Shown here: positions 1-8,198 of the stretch, piece after piece
Numbering within the stretch: the stretch's first letter is position 1
Layout of the letters: each line of letters begins with the position of its first letter
From: an uncultured Lachnospiraceae bacterium
GTDB lineage: Bacteria > Bacillota > Clostridia > Lachnospirales > Lachnospiraceae
DNA length: 64,000 bases
Assembly (NCBI GenBank): GCA_934339135.1
Contig: CAKRHP010000006.1
Location: 1 to 64,000, forward strand
Reading direction: 5' to 3'
Made by a program: the position numbers and the translations under genes
Notes under the pieces: generated by a model
Told to the model about the DNA's origin: nothing
The model's input: the letters and a program-made list of their open reading frames with translations, nothing else
The model's database searches: none

Positions 1-70
1 GCAGGTAGTTGAAGTTCTTAAAACTATCTAGGAGCTGGTCTGCTCATATTTTTCCGAAGAACAGTTTACA

Positions 71-3000
71 CTATCGATCAAAAAATCCACCTTTTCTGCA
101 AAATGCATATCTGGTATAATGTATATTATTTTTACCAAGCATCTTTATGACAAAAGATAACGACTCTTGTCCATTCCATATCAGCTTCTCATCAACTTCA
201 ATTTTTCTCTTGTATACCGTTTCTGTTTTTATCGAATACGGCTGAGGCTTCAGGAAAAAGTTTTTTGTAAATGTAGAATGATAAACATTTCCACATACTA
301 CGTTTAAATAAGCGTCCTTCGCATGATGAAGGTCATTAATCTGACGAGATTTTATAATTCCAAATGCATGTCGAAACTCTGACGCTAACCCTGCCTTTAC
401 ATATACAACCTCCGTTTCTGGAAACATCATTTTCAAAATTTCAGCCACAGCCTTTGTGGATTGTCTTGTTTCTACTAACTGACGATTCACAAATCCTTGT
501 TTTTCCTCGTCTGTAAATGGTGTTTTTCTTGTTAAGCGGTTATATTTTTCCTCAGAGATTAACCCCTCTTTTCTATAGTACTTCCAAATTGATGACATTT
601 TATCCCGGATATCCTTGTTTATTGGATACTTATCTGACTTTTCCCCATTTAGTTTCGATTTCACCAATACTTTATTATTGAAGCTGTCATCTTTCACGTA
701 CGCCTGAGGATAAATATGGTCAACATTGACATATGCATCTGATTTCAGTTTGGTAATGTCAATCGGATCTCCCGAATACATACATATTCCTAACTGCATA
801 AAATATAAGAACAACACCTCACTCTGTAACTCATTATCTGACTTTTTTTCCAACTCACCAAGAAGCTCGGAGATCTCTTTTGATATTTTTCTTACTTCCT
901 GTCTATCCATATGTTTGTACAATTCCTTAATTTTATCACGACGTGAAACAGTTCTTTTTCCCTTTTCGCCACCCCCGCGTGCCATCTCGACAAATATCTT
1001 CCGTGGTGCATTCTGACATGCTTTTGTAACATCACCTATAATATCCAATGTTCTATAAATCGGGCGTTTCACTGCATTCGAAACATACATATCCGATAAT
1101 ATCTGTTCCACACCGGCCGGATGTTCACTATAATAATCTTTCCTTTCTCTTTCAAGCACATCCCTAATCGTATAGTGATCAGAAAAAATAATCTGCATTA
1201 AGTTATCATTTGTTCCCCACATAATCTGTATAACACTTAAGATTTCTCCCGTTTCTTTTACAACACCCTTAATCTCCGTCAAAAATTTCTCCGATAATCT
1301 CCCAAAATCCTTATATTTCAGTTTTGAAATATAACGTCTGTCTTCCTCCGAAATATTAGGATAATTTTCTTCTAAGTATTTATTAATTCTTTTTTTGTCT
1401 TCCGTATATGTAAGACGTTTGATAATTTCTTCCACATCCTCCTCATTGACAATTTTGTTTTCCAACATTCTTCGAAAATCATGGTATGATTTCAAAGATG
1501 ATTTTACAGAAATGTCAAGTCCCGTTATCTCATCTGAATCACTCATATAATTATTACTGATCAAAAAATCACGTATCTTCTTTACTGTAACTTTTTTGTT
1601 CTTTTTAAAAAGACCAAATATTCCTTTTTTACATTCTACCGTAATTTTTTGTCCATTAACTTTAATATTATTAATTTCATTTAACACTTCATACTTGCAG
1701 TACAACAGGGAATATTTCGGCAGTACATCCTCTCCCGGCAAGTAACTACACTGATTTGTCATTTTGTTGATAAATGCCTGCTCACTTGCATCAAGATCAA
1801 TTTTTTCTTCATAATTCCATGGATAAATACGTCCTTTAGCCTTCCTCTCAATCCAGGCAAATGAACTATTTTCTCTATGTAATGGTCCTACATAATAAGG
1901 TGTCCGATATTCCATAATAGAGAGCAATTTTTCTTTCGTGATATATCCAGCGTCATCCTTTTCATTGATAAATGGAAGATATGCCGATGACTTTTCCAAA
2001 AGGCGGGCAAGTTCAAAATAATATAGCTGATACGGAATGACACGATTATCCGTATTAACCTGTTTCGGCATGAATATTCCAAGTTCTAACCGCTGCCACA
2101 TATCGTCATAAAATTCTTTATCTTCCATTTCACACTTAATGTCTTTTACAATTTTTCGTATGTAAGTGCAAAAATCTTCTTGCGACGCTTTTCTCTTCGG
2201 TCGTTTTTCCCCCTCATCAAGATTCAGAGAATTAAAATTATACGAATACGCCACATAATTGTTATCTCCTGCATCACGGAAAATTTCATTATATTTATCC
2301 GGGCAATATTTTCTTATAAATGCTTTGAGTCCTGCCAAATCTTTTTTGTGCTGTTCATACACTTCTATTTTTGCCTTTGAAATATATACCTGTCCCTTCG
2401 ATGCCTCGTATAATACAGCCCAATCATATACGGCTCTGATCTTTAATAAATATTCTGCATATTCATCTAATTCTGTTAAAATCTGTTCAAACTCATCTTC
2501 ATTCTTTTTAAAGCTAATACTGATTTTGTCCTGAAACTCGGCCTGCGCAAAAAGTTTATCTGCCGTAACCGTTCCTCCGGAAAGCAAGGTTATTACCGCA
2601 TTGGTTCCCAGTACTTCATTATCTTTATCGGAATTATTTTTGTTAGAATTATTTTTGAATAATTCATCTTTGAATGCTTTTTCTTTATCTTTTACGCCAC
2701 ATTTTTTCAATAAAATGTTTTTAAAGGTTTCCTCTTCATCAATCCAAGGTATATCCTGCCCAATGCCATGATACATCTCCTTAAATGCATTATACGAGGT
2801 TGAAAAGTCTAACACCTTTTCTACATTTGTTTTTTCAACGTCACTCAAAAAATGACCTCTGTGTGCAACAAGCCATGCCACCGCAAGATAAACCAGCCGG
2901 ACATCGTGAGGATTCTCATCATCAATCAGATCCATGATAAGATGATGTATCGTTGGATATTTGAAATAATATTCTTTATCCGTGTATCCGTTATCATTAA

Positions 3001-3334
3001 ACAATATAAATGGATCATTCCCGCTTGCGTCTTCACGATACAGAGCACTTTCCTTTAGGCGAAGAAAAAATCTGCTATCAACTTTTTCAATCTCGTGGGC
3101 AAATATTTCCTGAACAAAACGTACTCTCTGCTGTCGTCTGTTCAGTCTTCTTCTGGCCGTTCTAAAACCACGCCTTTCCGCACACTGACTGCCCTCCTCA
3201 AATACATGAGATCCCCACATCGGCTCTCCGTGGTATTTTAAAATTTTATACTGTGGATCAGTAACTGCATATCCCACAGAATTTGTTCCAATATCAAGTC
3301 CTAAATAATATTCTTCAATTACTCTTTTTTTCAT
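71..3334 (-). CDS. cas9: Type II-A-like Cas9 endonuclease, C-terminally truncated
   Basis: RNA-guided, double-strand-cutting effector nuclease of a type II CRISPR system. The N-terminus carries RuvC-I with the catalytic Asp (D14 in LGLDIGTNSVG), followed by an arginine-rich bridge helix (RRGFRTARRRLNRRQQR). RuvC-II has E783 (IFVEMARGG), the HNH domain has H873 (VDHIYPQ), and RuvC-III has H1004/D1007 (HHAKDAYLN). All nuclease residues are therefore present. The protein stops 80 residues after RuvC-III, at KGGFFDR. Relatives of this subfamily, which are about 1300-1400 residues long, continue there into the WED/PAM-interacting region, so roughly 300 residues are missing. An AAGGAGA ribosome-binding site precedes the ATG. 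A tracrRNA gene lies immediately upstream on the other strand. cas1, cas2, csn2 and the array are not visible here. Without the PAM-interacting half it is probably inactive for targeted cleavage (inference). Confidence 0.93.
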   Translation of the reverse strand: MKKRVIEEYYLGLDIGTNSVGYAVTDPQYKILKYHGEPMWGSHVFEEGSQCAERRGFRTARRRLNRRQQRVRFVQEIFAHEIEKVDSRFFLRLKESALYREDASGNDPFILFNDNGYTDKEYYFKYPTIHHLIMDLIDDENPHDVRLVYLAVAWLVAHRGHFLSDVEKTNVEKVLDFSTSYNAFKEMYHGIGQDIPWIDEEETFKNILLKKCGVKDKEKAFKDELFKNNSNKNNSDKDNEVLGTNAVITLLSGGTVTADKLFAQAEFQDKISISFKKNEDEFEQILTELDEYAEYLLKIRAVYDWAVLYEASKGQVYISKAKIEVYEQHKKDLAGLKAFIRKYCPDKYNEIFRDAGDNNYVAYSYNFNSLNLDEGEKRPKRKASQEDFCTYIRKIVKDIKCEMEDKEFYDDMWQRLELGIFMPKQVNTDNRVIPYQLYYFELARLLEKSSAYLPFINEKDDAGYITKEKLLSIMEYRTPYYVGPLHRENSSFAWIERKAKGRIYPWNYEEKIDLDASEQAFINKMTNQCSYLPGEDVLPKYSLLYCKYEVLNEINNIKVNGQKITVECKKGIFGLFKKNKKVTVKKIRDFLISNNYMSDSDEITGLDISVKSSLKSYHDFRRMLENKIVNEEDVEEIIKRLTYTEDKKRINKYLEENYPNISEEDRRYISKLKYKDFGRLSEKFLTEIKGVVKETGEILSVIQIMWGTNDNLMQIIFSDHYTIRDVLERERKDYYSEHPAGVEQILSDMYVSNAVKRPIYRTLDIIGDVTKACQNAPRKIFVEMARGGGEKGKRTVSRRDKIKELYKHMDRQEVRKISKEISELLGELEKKSDNELQSEVLFLYFMQLGICMYSGDPIDITKLKSDAYVNVDHIYPQAYVKDDSFNNKVLVKSKLNGEKSDKYPINKDIRDKMSSIWKYYRKEGLISEEKYNRLTRKTPFTDEEKQGFVNRQLVETRQSTKAVAEILKMMFPETEVVYVKAGLASEFRHAFGIIKSRQINDLHHAKDAYLNVVCGNVYHSTFTKNFFLKPQPYSIKTETVYKRKIEVDEKLIWNGQESLSFVIKMLGKNNIHYTRYAFCRKGGFFDR

Positions 3335-3363
3335 TTGACATTCTCCTTCATATGTGCTATTCT
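3335..3363 (+). promoter_or_regulatory. Predicted promoter of the tracrRNA
   Basis: A consensus -35 TTGACA (3335-3340), a 17-base spacer and a -10 TATTCT (3358-3363) read on the plus strand. The -35 abuts the cas9 start codon and lies between that codon and its ribosome-binding site on the opposite strand. Transcription would begin near 3370, directly before the anti-repeat. Confidence 0.65.
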
Positions 3364-3369
3364 AACAAT

Positions 3370-3488
3370 GTCAATCCCCTATGGATTAACACTGCGAGTT
3401 CAAATAACGTTATCGCAACGAAATCGCCGTATATCGGTTGCACAGTGTGTGCATTTATTTAAATAAGCCTTTATGGCTTATTTTTTTA
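3370..3488 (+). ncRNA. tracrRNA of a type II CRISPR system
   Basis: The RNA pairs with the CRISPR repeat to form the guide duplex bound by Cas9. The 5' part (3388-3406, AACACTGCGAGTTCAAAT) has the arrangement of a type II-A anti-repeat: AACACTGC and TCAAAT would pair with a repeat starting GTTTGA and containing GCAGTGTT, with the usual bulge between. Three further elements follow in the expected order: a short nexus-like hairpin CGTT/AACG (3408-3420), a small CCG/CGG hairpin, and a perfect TGCACA/TGTGCA hairpin (3439-3453). An intrinsic terminator comes last. A promoter of good quality lies upstream. The matching repeat array is outside the window, so the exact 5' end and the pairing are inferred. 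Confidence 0.8.
3462..3487 (+). terminator. Intrinsic terminator of the tracrRNA
   Basis: An AATAAGCC/GGCTTATT stem with a five-base loop is followed by a run of T, on the plus strand. Confidence 0.8.
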
Positions 3489-3570
3489 TCCCGATTATAT
3501 ATGTTATAAAAAAGTAAATTTATTATACCAAACTTCAAATCCTATATCAATTATTTTTATATTATATTTT

Positions 3571-3822
3571 CTATTTTTTCAACAATTCACAAACGACGCC
3601 ATCTGTCATCACATACATGATCCGGCCTTTCGCCTTAGCCCCTATTTTGTCATATAACCTTCCTGCACTCATAGATTTCCCCTGAACCGTCTGAGGACTA
3701 TTTGCTACATATCCACATTTTTCCAGTCCCTTCATTTCTACCCGAATCGCCTCTTTATCAAATTTATTGTCCGGCTCTTTAACTAATGTAACTTCCATTC
3801 CCATCAAAATCCATCCAATCAT
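3571..3822 (-). CDS. HIRAN-domain small protein, possibly lacking its N-terminal strand
   Basis: HIRAN domains are small DNA-binding or substrate-recognition modules found alone or fused to nucleases and helicases. The sequence VTLVKEPDNKFDKEAIRV followed by a GYVAN stretch is the HIRAN signature. In typical stand-alone HIRAN proteins this is preceded by about 20 more residues; here the frame opens with MIGWILMGMEV just before the signature. A better-spaced ATG lies four bases upstream behind AAGGGGG, but it is in another frame, so a frameshift may have removed the original N-terminus. The gene sits between bsh and cas9, reads the same way as both, and shows no clear operon link to either. 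Its cellular role is unknown. Confidence 0.7.
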   Translation of the reverse strand: MIGWILMGMEVTLVKEPDNKFDKEAIRVEMKGLEKCGYVANSPQTVQGKSMSAGRLYDKIGAKAKGRIMYVMTDGVVCELLKK

Positions 3823-3915
3823 CCATAGTAATTCCCCCTTCTAATGTGTTTTACCATTCCTCCAACTGTATTTCCATTATACTACACATCCAGTCCAATA
3901 AACAGTACTGCCAGT

Positions 3916-3975
3916 AAAAAAAGAAAGAAGAGAAAAACCTTACAAACTCACGTTCCGTAAGGTATTCTCTCTTCT
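3916..3975 (-). terminator. Intrinsic terminator downstream of bsh
   Basis: Read on the minus strand, ACCTTAC...GTAAGGT forms a stem flanked by AG-rich and T-rich stretches that extend the pairing, and it ends in a T run. It lies just after the bsh stop codon. Confidence 0.7.
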
Positions 3976-4006
3976 CCCGAACATATTTTCTGCTATATAC
4001 TCCTTT

Positions 4007-4981
4007 TTAATTCTCCCACCGAATCTGCTCTCCCTGAATCACTTCATACCGGATCAGTTCTCTGCTATCCAGATCTACCCGGTGCATATCCACTGCCGTG
4101 ATCTGATGGTTTTCATACGTCGTGTAATAATAGATTCCTCTGGTTGCATTACAGCAGGAGGTATACAACGTGATCTCGTACTTTCCCTCTCCCACATTGC
4201 AGCAGCCTCTCGGCTGGTCTACGGATCCCAGAATGTGGAAAAACTGGCTGACACTTTCTGCCTCACTGTCGCCGGAAATGGAGTTGGCTTTTACGAAAGC
4301 AGCACGCACAAACCGGGAAGCAGAGGAGAGATCCCCCGGCAGTCCCATAGCCCCCATGCCGCGGCTGTAAGTGCCAAGAGGCAGCTCCGGAGCAAATGTA
4401 TTCTGAGGCTGCTTTGACGAGAGGCCCATGTAATTATTCAGCAGGAACATCTGCGTCTCAAATGGCGGATTGTTAGTCAGGATTCCCACCGGATTATCAT
4501 GAATATGGAGACCGTCTGCCATGGATTCCACAGTAATGCAGTCACCGGCATCCGCAATGATCCAGTGAAGTCCCGCAGCCGGAAGCTGTTCGCTAAAAGG
4601 TGTCCCGGTGAGATTCATACGGGATAATAACTCCCGCACTTCCTTCATGGAAGCACACTGGGATAATACCCACGGAATAAATTCAAACTGTGCCACGTTT
4701 TCTCTGTCCGATTTTACGGACTGATACACTGCATTTCCGACGAAATTCAAGCCTGCCATGCCGACACCCTTTTCGTTAACCGCATCATAATATAATGGAT
4801 AATCTGCTGCCACATGTGCCATTCCGACCATCGCATAATGACTTTCCCTCATTCCCATATGACGGAACTGAAATGGATAATGACGCGGGGTTATCGTGAT
4901 CTCATCCCCATAAGAAAATTCATAATCCAGGGTTCTGCCAATATAAAAATCCTTTGTCCGGTAAGTTGCCGCTGTACACAT
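4007..4981 (-). CDS. bsh: Bile salt hydrolase (choloylglycine hydrolase)
   Basis: Ntn-hydrolase of the choloylglycine hydrolase family that releases glycine or taurine from conjugated bile acids in the gut. I place the start at the internal ATG, giving MCTAAT, because GGAGG lies just before it and Cys2 must become N-terminal to act as the nucleophile. The longer reading frame would bury that Cys. Other active-site residues are visible: R16 (IGRTLDYE), D19, N79 (AGLNF), the Asn pair in ILTNNPPF, and the Arg in SRFVRAAF. The motif GLPGDLSS favours bile salt hydrolase over penicillin V acylase. The length (324 residues) is normal. A 531-bp palindromic element begins 32 bases upstream, so the original promoter is displaced or replaced; a LuxR-type regulator lies beyond that element. 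Confidence 0.95.
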   Translation of the reverse strand: MCTAATYRTKDFYIGRTLDYEFSYGDEITITPRHYPFQFRHMGMRESHYAMVGMAHVAADYPLYYDAVNEKGVGMAGLNFVGNAVYQSVKSDRENVAQFEFIPWVLSQCASMKEVRELLSRMNLTGTPFSEQLPAAGLHWIIADAGDCITVESMADGLHIHDNPVGILTNNPPFETQMFLLNNYMGLSSKQPQNTFAPELPLGTYSRGMGAMGLPGDLSSASRFVRAAFVKANSISGDSEAESVSQFFHILGSVDQPRGCCNVGEGKYEITLYTSCCNATRGIYYYTTYENHQITAVDMHRVDLDSRELIRYEVIQGEQIRWEN

Positions 4982-5005
4982 AATTTTTCCTCCAATCATG
5001 AATAA

Positions 5006-5012
5006 TTAATAA
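5006..5012 (+). repeat. Target-site duplication, left copy
   Basis: TTAATAA immediately outside the left terminal inverted repeat. An identical direct copy lies outside the right one at 5544-5550. Confidence 0.6.
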
Positions 5013-5543
5013 CTCAAACTTCCCACACCAAGAACTATAATATGCCCAGACTGTTTCTGAAGTTCGAGGGTATTGAATATGATTTTTGGCTTTTAAGGGT
5101 CTGAATACCCGGAGCTGTGTCTGGAAATTGCCTTGTCACTAACGGCTTGCGGGAAGTCTGATTGCTTTGCTGTTTCGATGTTCGATGAACGTGTCTTCCC
5201 GTACTCGCCTCAGGGGGGGATTCAGGTATTTCAAAGGGCACTTTCGCACTCGCTGGTGTTTACGCTGCGTCTTTTGCAGCGTTATGCACCACTGCGTAGT
5301 GCGACGTAGCGGGAGCGTGCCCACTGAAATAACTGAGCCCACCCTGGAGGCTCGATCGTCCAGACACGTATTCATCGAAACATTGCAAAGCAAAGACTTC
5401 CTGGCAAGCCTACTGATCTGCGGCAATTTCCAGATCACAGCCTTCCGGGTGCATTCTTCTTAGGAGCCAAAAATCATATTGAAAACCGTGCCACATCAGA
5501 AACAGTCTGGGCACAATTTGTTTTCTGGTGTGGGAAGTTTGAG
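5013..5543. mobile_element. MITE-like giant imperfect palindrome with terminal inverted repeats
   Basis: The ends are perfect 18-bp inverted repeats: CTCAAACTTCCCACACCA at 5013-5030 and its complement at 5526-5543. Direct copies of TTAATAA flank them (5006-5012 and 5544-5550), as expected for a 7-bp target duplication. The two halves are complementary almost throughout. For example, TGCCCAGACTGTTTCTGA near the left end, AATATGATTTTTGGCT, CTGGAAATTGCC, and CTTTGCTTTG-like blocks all reappear inverted in the right half, and the centre is a short GCTGCG/CGCAGC-type hairpin near 5264-5282. The open frames on both strands are by-products of this symmetry and match no transposase I recognise. The likely class is a non-autonomous element mobilised in trans; a structured RNA gene is an alternative. 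Confidence 0.75.
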
Positions 5544-5550
5544 TTAATAA
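5544..5550 (+). repeat. Target-site duplication, right copy
   Basis: TTAATAA immediately outside the right terminal inverted repeat, a direct copy of 5006-5012. Confidence 0.6.
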
Positions 5551-5663
5551 TTCATCAAAATCTTCTATCATTAATCTAATTTTTCAATCAGTAAATCATT
5601 TCTGTGATCCATTTGTTTTACTGATCTTAGCATAACATTTTAATATGCCGTCACGGCTGTTCT

Positions 5664-6440
5664 TCACTCATGATACTGCTTAAACAGCTCCAGCCTCGAA
5701 CTGACCTCCAGCTTCCGCAGGAGATTCTGGATATGCTTTTGAACCGTCAGGCTGCTGATATCGTACTTTTCTGCAATCTCTTCATTGGAATCAAACTGCA
5801 GGATCCGTTCCAGAATCTGTGTCTCCCTCGCAGTCAGTCCATACCGTTCCCGGATATCCTCTACTGTCCGCAAAGTGGTACTCTTCTTATGATCTCCGGA
5901 TAAGATCTGCGGAAAAACCTTATTTAGATGAACTCCTATAGACCGCAGAAAAAACATATCATCCGACTGAAAGCAACCGTCGATCCTGGTTCGAAAAAGA
6001 GACAGTACTCCCAGCAGATGCTTATCCGACACGATACTATACTGCATGGTATCATAAATATCATAGCTTTCATAGCAGTAGCGGTGAAGCTCACCCTCCA
6101 GCCGTTCCTTATCACTAAGGATCTCACTCTCACAGACCAGAGTGGATTCATTGCCATGGATCAGCCACAATACCGGATCCTGCGCCGCCTTCTCGATATA
6201 CCGTTTCTCTGCCTCCGCAAAGGTATCCGGCACACAGATCGGTTCCGGCTGGTACAGATTTTCCGCGTTGGCCAGAGATGAGGTCCCCACCGGCTCCGCC
6301 GCAAGAAGAATACTGCAGTATGTATGGGGGATCAGCATACGGATGGGCACCATAAACTCTGTTTTGAGTTCCTCTATGGTAGTACAATCATAAAGATGAT
6401 TGATCAGATCATTATATATTAAAAACTGATTTTTTTCCAT
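5664..6440 (-). CDS. LuxR-family transcriptional regulator
   Basis: DNA-binding regulator with a C-terminal LuxR/GerE helix-turn-helix at residues about 195-255 (GLTARETQILERIL...SNEEIAEKYDISSLTVQKHIQNLLRKLEV). The first 190 residues resemble a GAF-like or other small-ligand sensing domain rather than a receiver; I see no phospho-acceptor motif. AGGTGG precedes the ATG. The gene is divergent from the putrescine aminotransferase operon, with a 315-base shared control region containing two direct TTATAC repeats 21 bases apart. Control of that operon is the simplest reading (inference); bsh on the other side is a second possible target. Confidence 0.85.
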   Translation of the reverse strand: MEKNQFLIYNDLINHLYDCTTIEELKTEFMVPIRMLIPHTYCSILLAAEPVGTSSLANAENLYQPEPICVPDTFAEAEKRYIEKAAQDPVLWLIHGNESTLVCESEILSDKERLEGELHRYCYESYDIYDTMQYSIVSDKHLLGVLSLFRTRIDGCFQSDDMFFLRSIGVHLNKVFPQILSGDHKKSTTLRTVEDIRERYGLTARETQILERILQFDSNEEIAEKYDISSLTVQKHIQNLLRKLEVSSRLELFKQYHE

Positions 6441-6594
6441 TTTTCCACCTTATAAAATACTACTTCTTTTTAGTTATTTTGATTCATTTTACATTATTTT
6501 ATGTCTTTTTACTCTAAGGATAGAGTACCATATGTTATACCAGTTGACAAGTAGTTATACTATTATCCCCGTATAAATTGCTCGAAAAATGTAA

Positions 6595-6623
6595 TTGAAA
6601 ACGGGTATATACGGTGCTATGAT
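6595..6623 (+). promoter_or_regulatory. Predicted promoter of the putrescine operon
   Basis: -35 TTGAAA (6595-6600), a 17-base spacer and -10 TATGAT (6618-6623). The start would lie near 6630, giving a leader of about 125 bases. The rest of the 6441-6755 intergenic region holds AT-rich sequence and two TTATAC direct repeats upstream. Confidence 0.6.
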
Positions 6624-6659
6624 GGTCTCAACAAAAAATTAGCTGACAAAATACAAAGG

Positions 6660-6735
6660 CGTATTTGCTGAAGTTCATTCGTATTTCACTCCTTGAGATG
6701 ACGAACTGATTTCAGCGGATACGTCTTTATTTTTT
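6660..6735 (+). promoter_or_regulatory. Structured leader with terminator-like hairpin and anti-Shine-Dalgarno loop
   Basis: The arm CGTATTTGCTGAAGTTC (6660-6676) pairs, with small interruptions, with the complement at 6703-6723, and a T-rich tract follows at 6725-6735. This has the form of an intrinsic terminator inside the leader of the aminotransferase gene. The loop contains CTCCTT (6689-6694), complementary to AAGGAG of the ribosome-binding site at 6741-6746. Attenuation or translational gating is plausible; no known riboswitch class was recognised. Confidence 0.5.
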
Positions 6736-6755
6736 CCAAAAAGGAGGAATTTATT

Positions 6756-8126
6756 ATGGCACAGAAAGAACAGGTTATTAAAGATCTCGACAAGATTATT
6801 TCTCTGATCCGCACAGACAGCGATCAGATTTCCGCTGATGACAAAAAGAAAATGGTGGATGACACACTTCATTATTTTGACAATTACGTAAGTCCGGGCT
6901 GGCTGAAATACAGAAAATCCGTTTCATCCGATTCGGAGAACGGTGCTGTACTGGAGTGGCATGATGAAGGAGCTTACTGCTACGGACTGAACGGTGAAAA
7001 GTTCATCGACTGCCTCGGTGGTTTCGGTATTTACACATGCGGTCACAGAAATCCGGAGATCCTGGATGTAGTAAAAGCACAGCTTGATCATCAGGCACTT
7101 CATTCACAGGAGCTTCTTGATCCTCTCCGTGGTTATCTTGCAAAGGCTGTTGCAGATATCACACCGGGAGACCTGCAGTACTGCTTCTTTACAAACGGTG
7201 GTGCCGAGGCGGTTGAGATGTCCTTGAAGCTTGCCCGTATCGCTACCGGCGGCAGATGGTACATTTCTACAGTCGGTGCTTTCCACGGTAAATCAATGGG
7301 TGCCATCTCTATGGGTGGTAAGAGTACATATCGAACCCCATATATCCCTATGGTACAACAGGTACAGCATGTACAGTATGGTGTTGCCGAGGATATCCGT
7401 AAGGCGATCGCTAATCTTCAGGCAGTCGGCGAGAAGGTTGCCGGTGTGATCCTTGAGCCAATCCAGGGTGAGGCCGGTGTTATCATTCCTCCGGAGGGAT
7501 ATCTGACAGAGGTCCGCAAGATCTGTGATGAGACAGGTGTTGCACTGATCTTTGATGAGATCCAGACCGGTATGGGTCGTACCGGTACCATGTGGCGTTG
7601 TGAAGCCGAGGGTGTTACCCCGGATATCATGACATTTGGTAAGGCATTCGGCGGCGGCATCATGCCAATCACCGGTATTATCTGTAAGCCAAAAATGTGG
7701 ACACAGGAGCTTATCGACAATCCATGGCTTCTTGGTTCTCCTACTTTCGGTGGAAACCCTGTATGCTGTTCTGCCGCACTTGCTACGATCAAGTATATGC
7801 TTGAAAATGATATTCCGGGTGTCTGCAAGAAGAAGGGCGAGTTCCTGAAAGCCGGTCTTGAGAAGCTGGCTGCAAAATATCCTGAAGTCATCTCCGAAGT
7901 ACGTGGTACCGGACTGATGCTTGCAGTTGAGTTCCACACCTCAGATATCGGTTATGAGTGTGCGAAGGGTCTCTTTGCAAGACGTGTTATGACTGCAGGT
8001 ACTCTTGTCAATGCCAAGACGATCCGTTTCGAACCGACCGCTGTCATTTCACAGCAGGATATGGAGGACGTTCTGACCCGTATGGATGAATCTCTTGCCG
8101 ATACCAAAAAGGCAATGAACCTGTAA
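6756..8126 (+). CDS. patA: Putrescine aminotransferase (class III, PLP-dependent)
   Basis: PLP enzyme transferring an amino group from putrescine (or cadaverine) to 2-oxoglutarate, giving 4-aminobutanal, which cyclises to 1-pyrroline. Similarity to E. coli PatA/YgjG runs along the whole 456 residues, including FIDCLGGFG, GHRNP, LHSQELLDPLR, GAFHGKS, VILEPIQGE, the Asp in FDEIQTGMGRTG that contacts the PLP ring nitrogen, and the Schiff-base Lys K296 in FGKAFGGG. AAGGAGG lies nine bases before the ATG. The gene starts an operon with a PII-family protein and an APC permease, which fits import and catabolism of a polyamine. The leader is structured. A related substrate such as another diamine cannot be excluded. 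Confidence 0.88.
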   Translation: MAQKEQVIKDLDKIISLIRTDSDQISADDKKKMVDDTLHYFDNYVSPGWLKYRKSVSSDSENGAVLEWHDEGAYCYGLNGEKFIDCLGGFGIYTCGHRNPEILDVVKAQLDHQALHSQELLDPLRGYLAKAVADITPGDLQYCFFTNGGAEAVEMSLKLARIATGGRWYISTVGAFHGKSMGAISMGGKSTYRTPYIPMVQQVQHVQYGVAEDIRKAIANLQAVGEKVAGVILEPIQGEAGVIIPPEGYLTEVRKICDETGVALIFDEIQTGMGRTGTMWRCEAEGVTPDIMTFGKAFGGGIMPITGIICKPKMWTQELIDNPWLLGSPTFGGNPVCCSAALATIKYMLENDIPGVCKKKGEFLKAGLEKLAAKYPEVISEVRGTGLMLAVEFHTSDIGYECAKGLFARRVMTAGTLVNAKTIRFEPTAVISQQDMEDVLTRMDESLADTKKAMNL

Positions 8127-8198
8127 ATAGTTAATGGATAATCAGACAGCAAACTTACCTAAAATTGATTAATAAATGATAAACTTGTCAAATGATCT

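Noticed and set aside
3335..3570. CRISPR repeat-spacer array beside the tracrRNA
   Set aside because: No repeated unit is present in this interval; only one anti-repeat and its hairpins are seen.
5035..5463. Open frames on both strands inside the palindromic element
   Set aside because: They arise from the symmetry of the sequence, lack ribosome-binding sites and match no family I recognise.
7293..7939. Long minus-strand frames within patA
   Set aside because: They are antisense shadows of a strongly conserved aminotransferase gene with no start signals.
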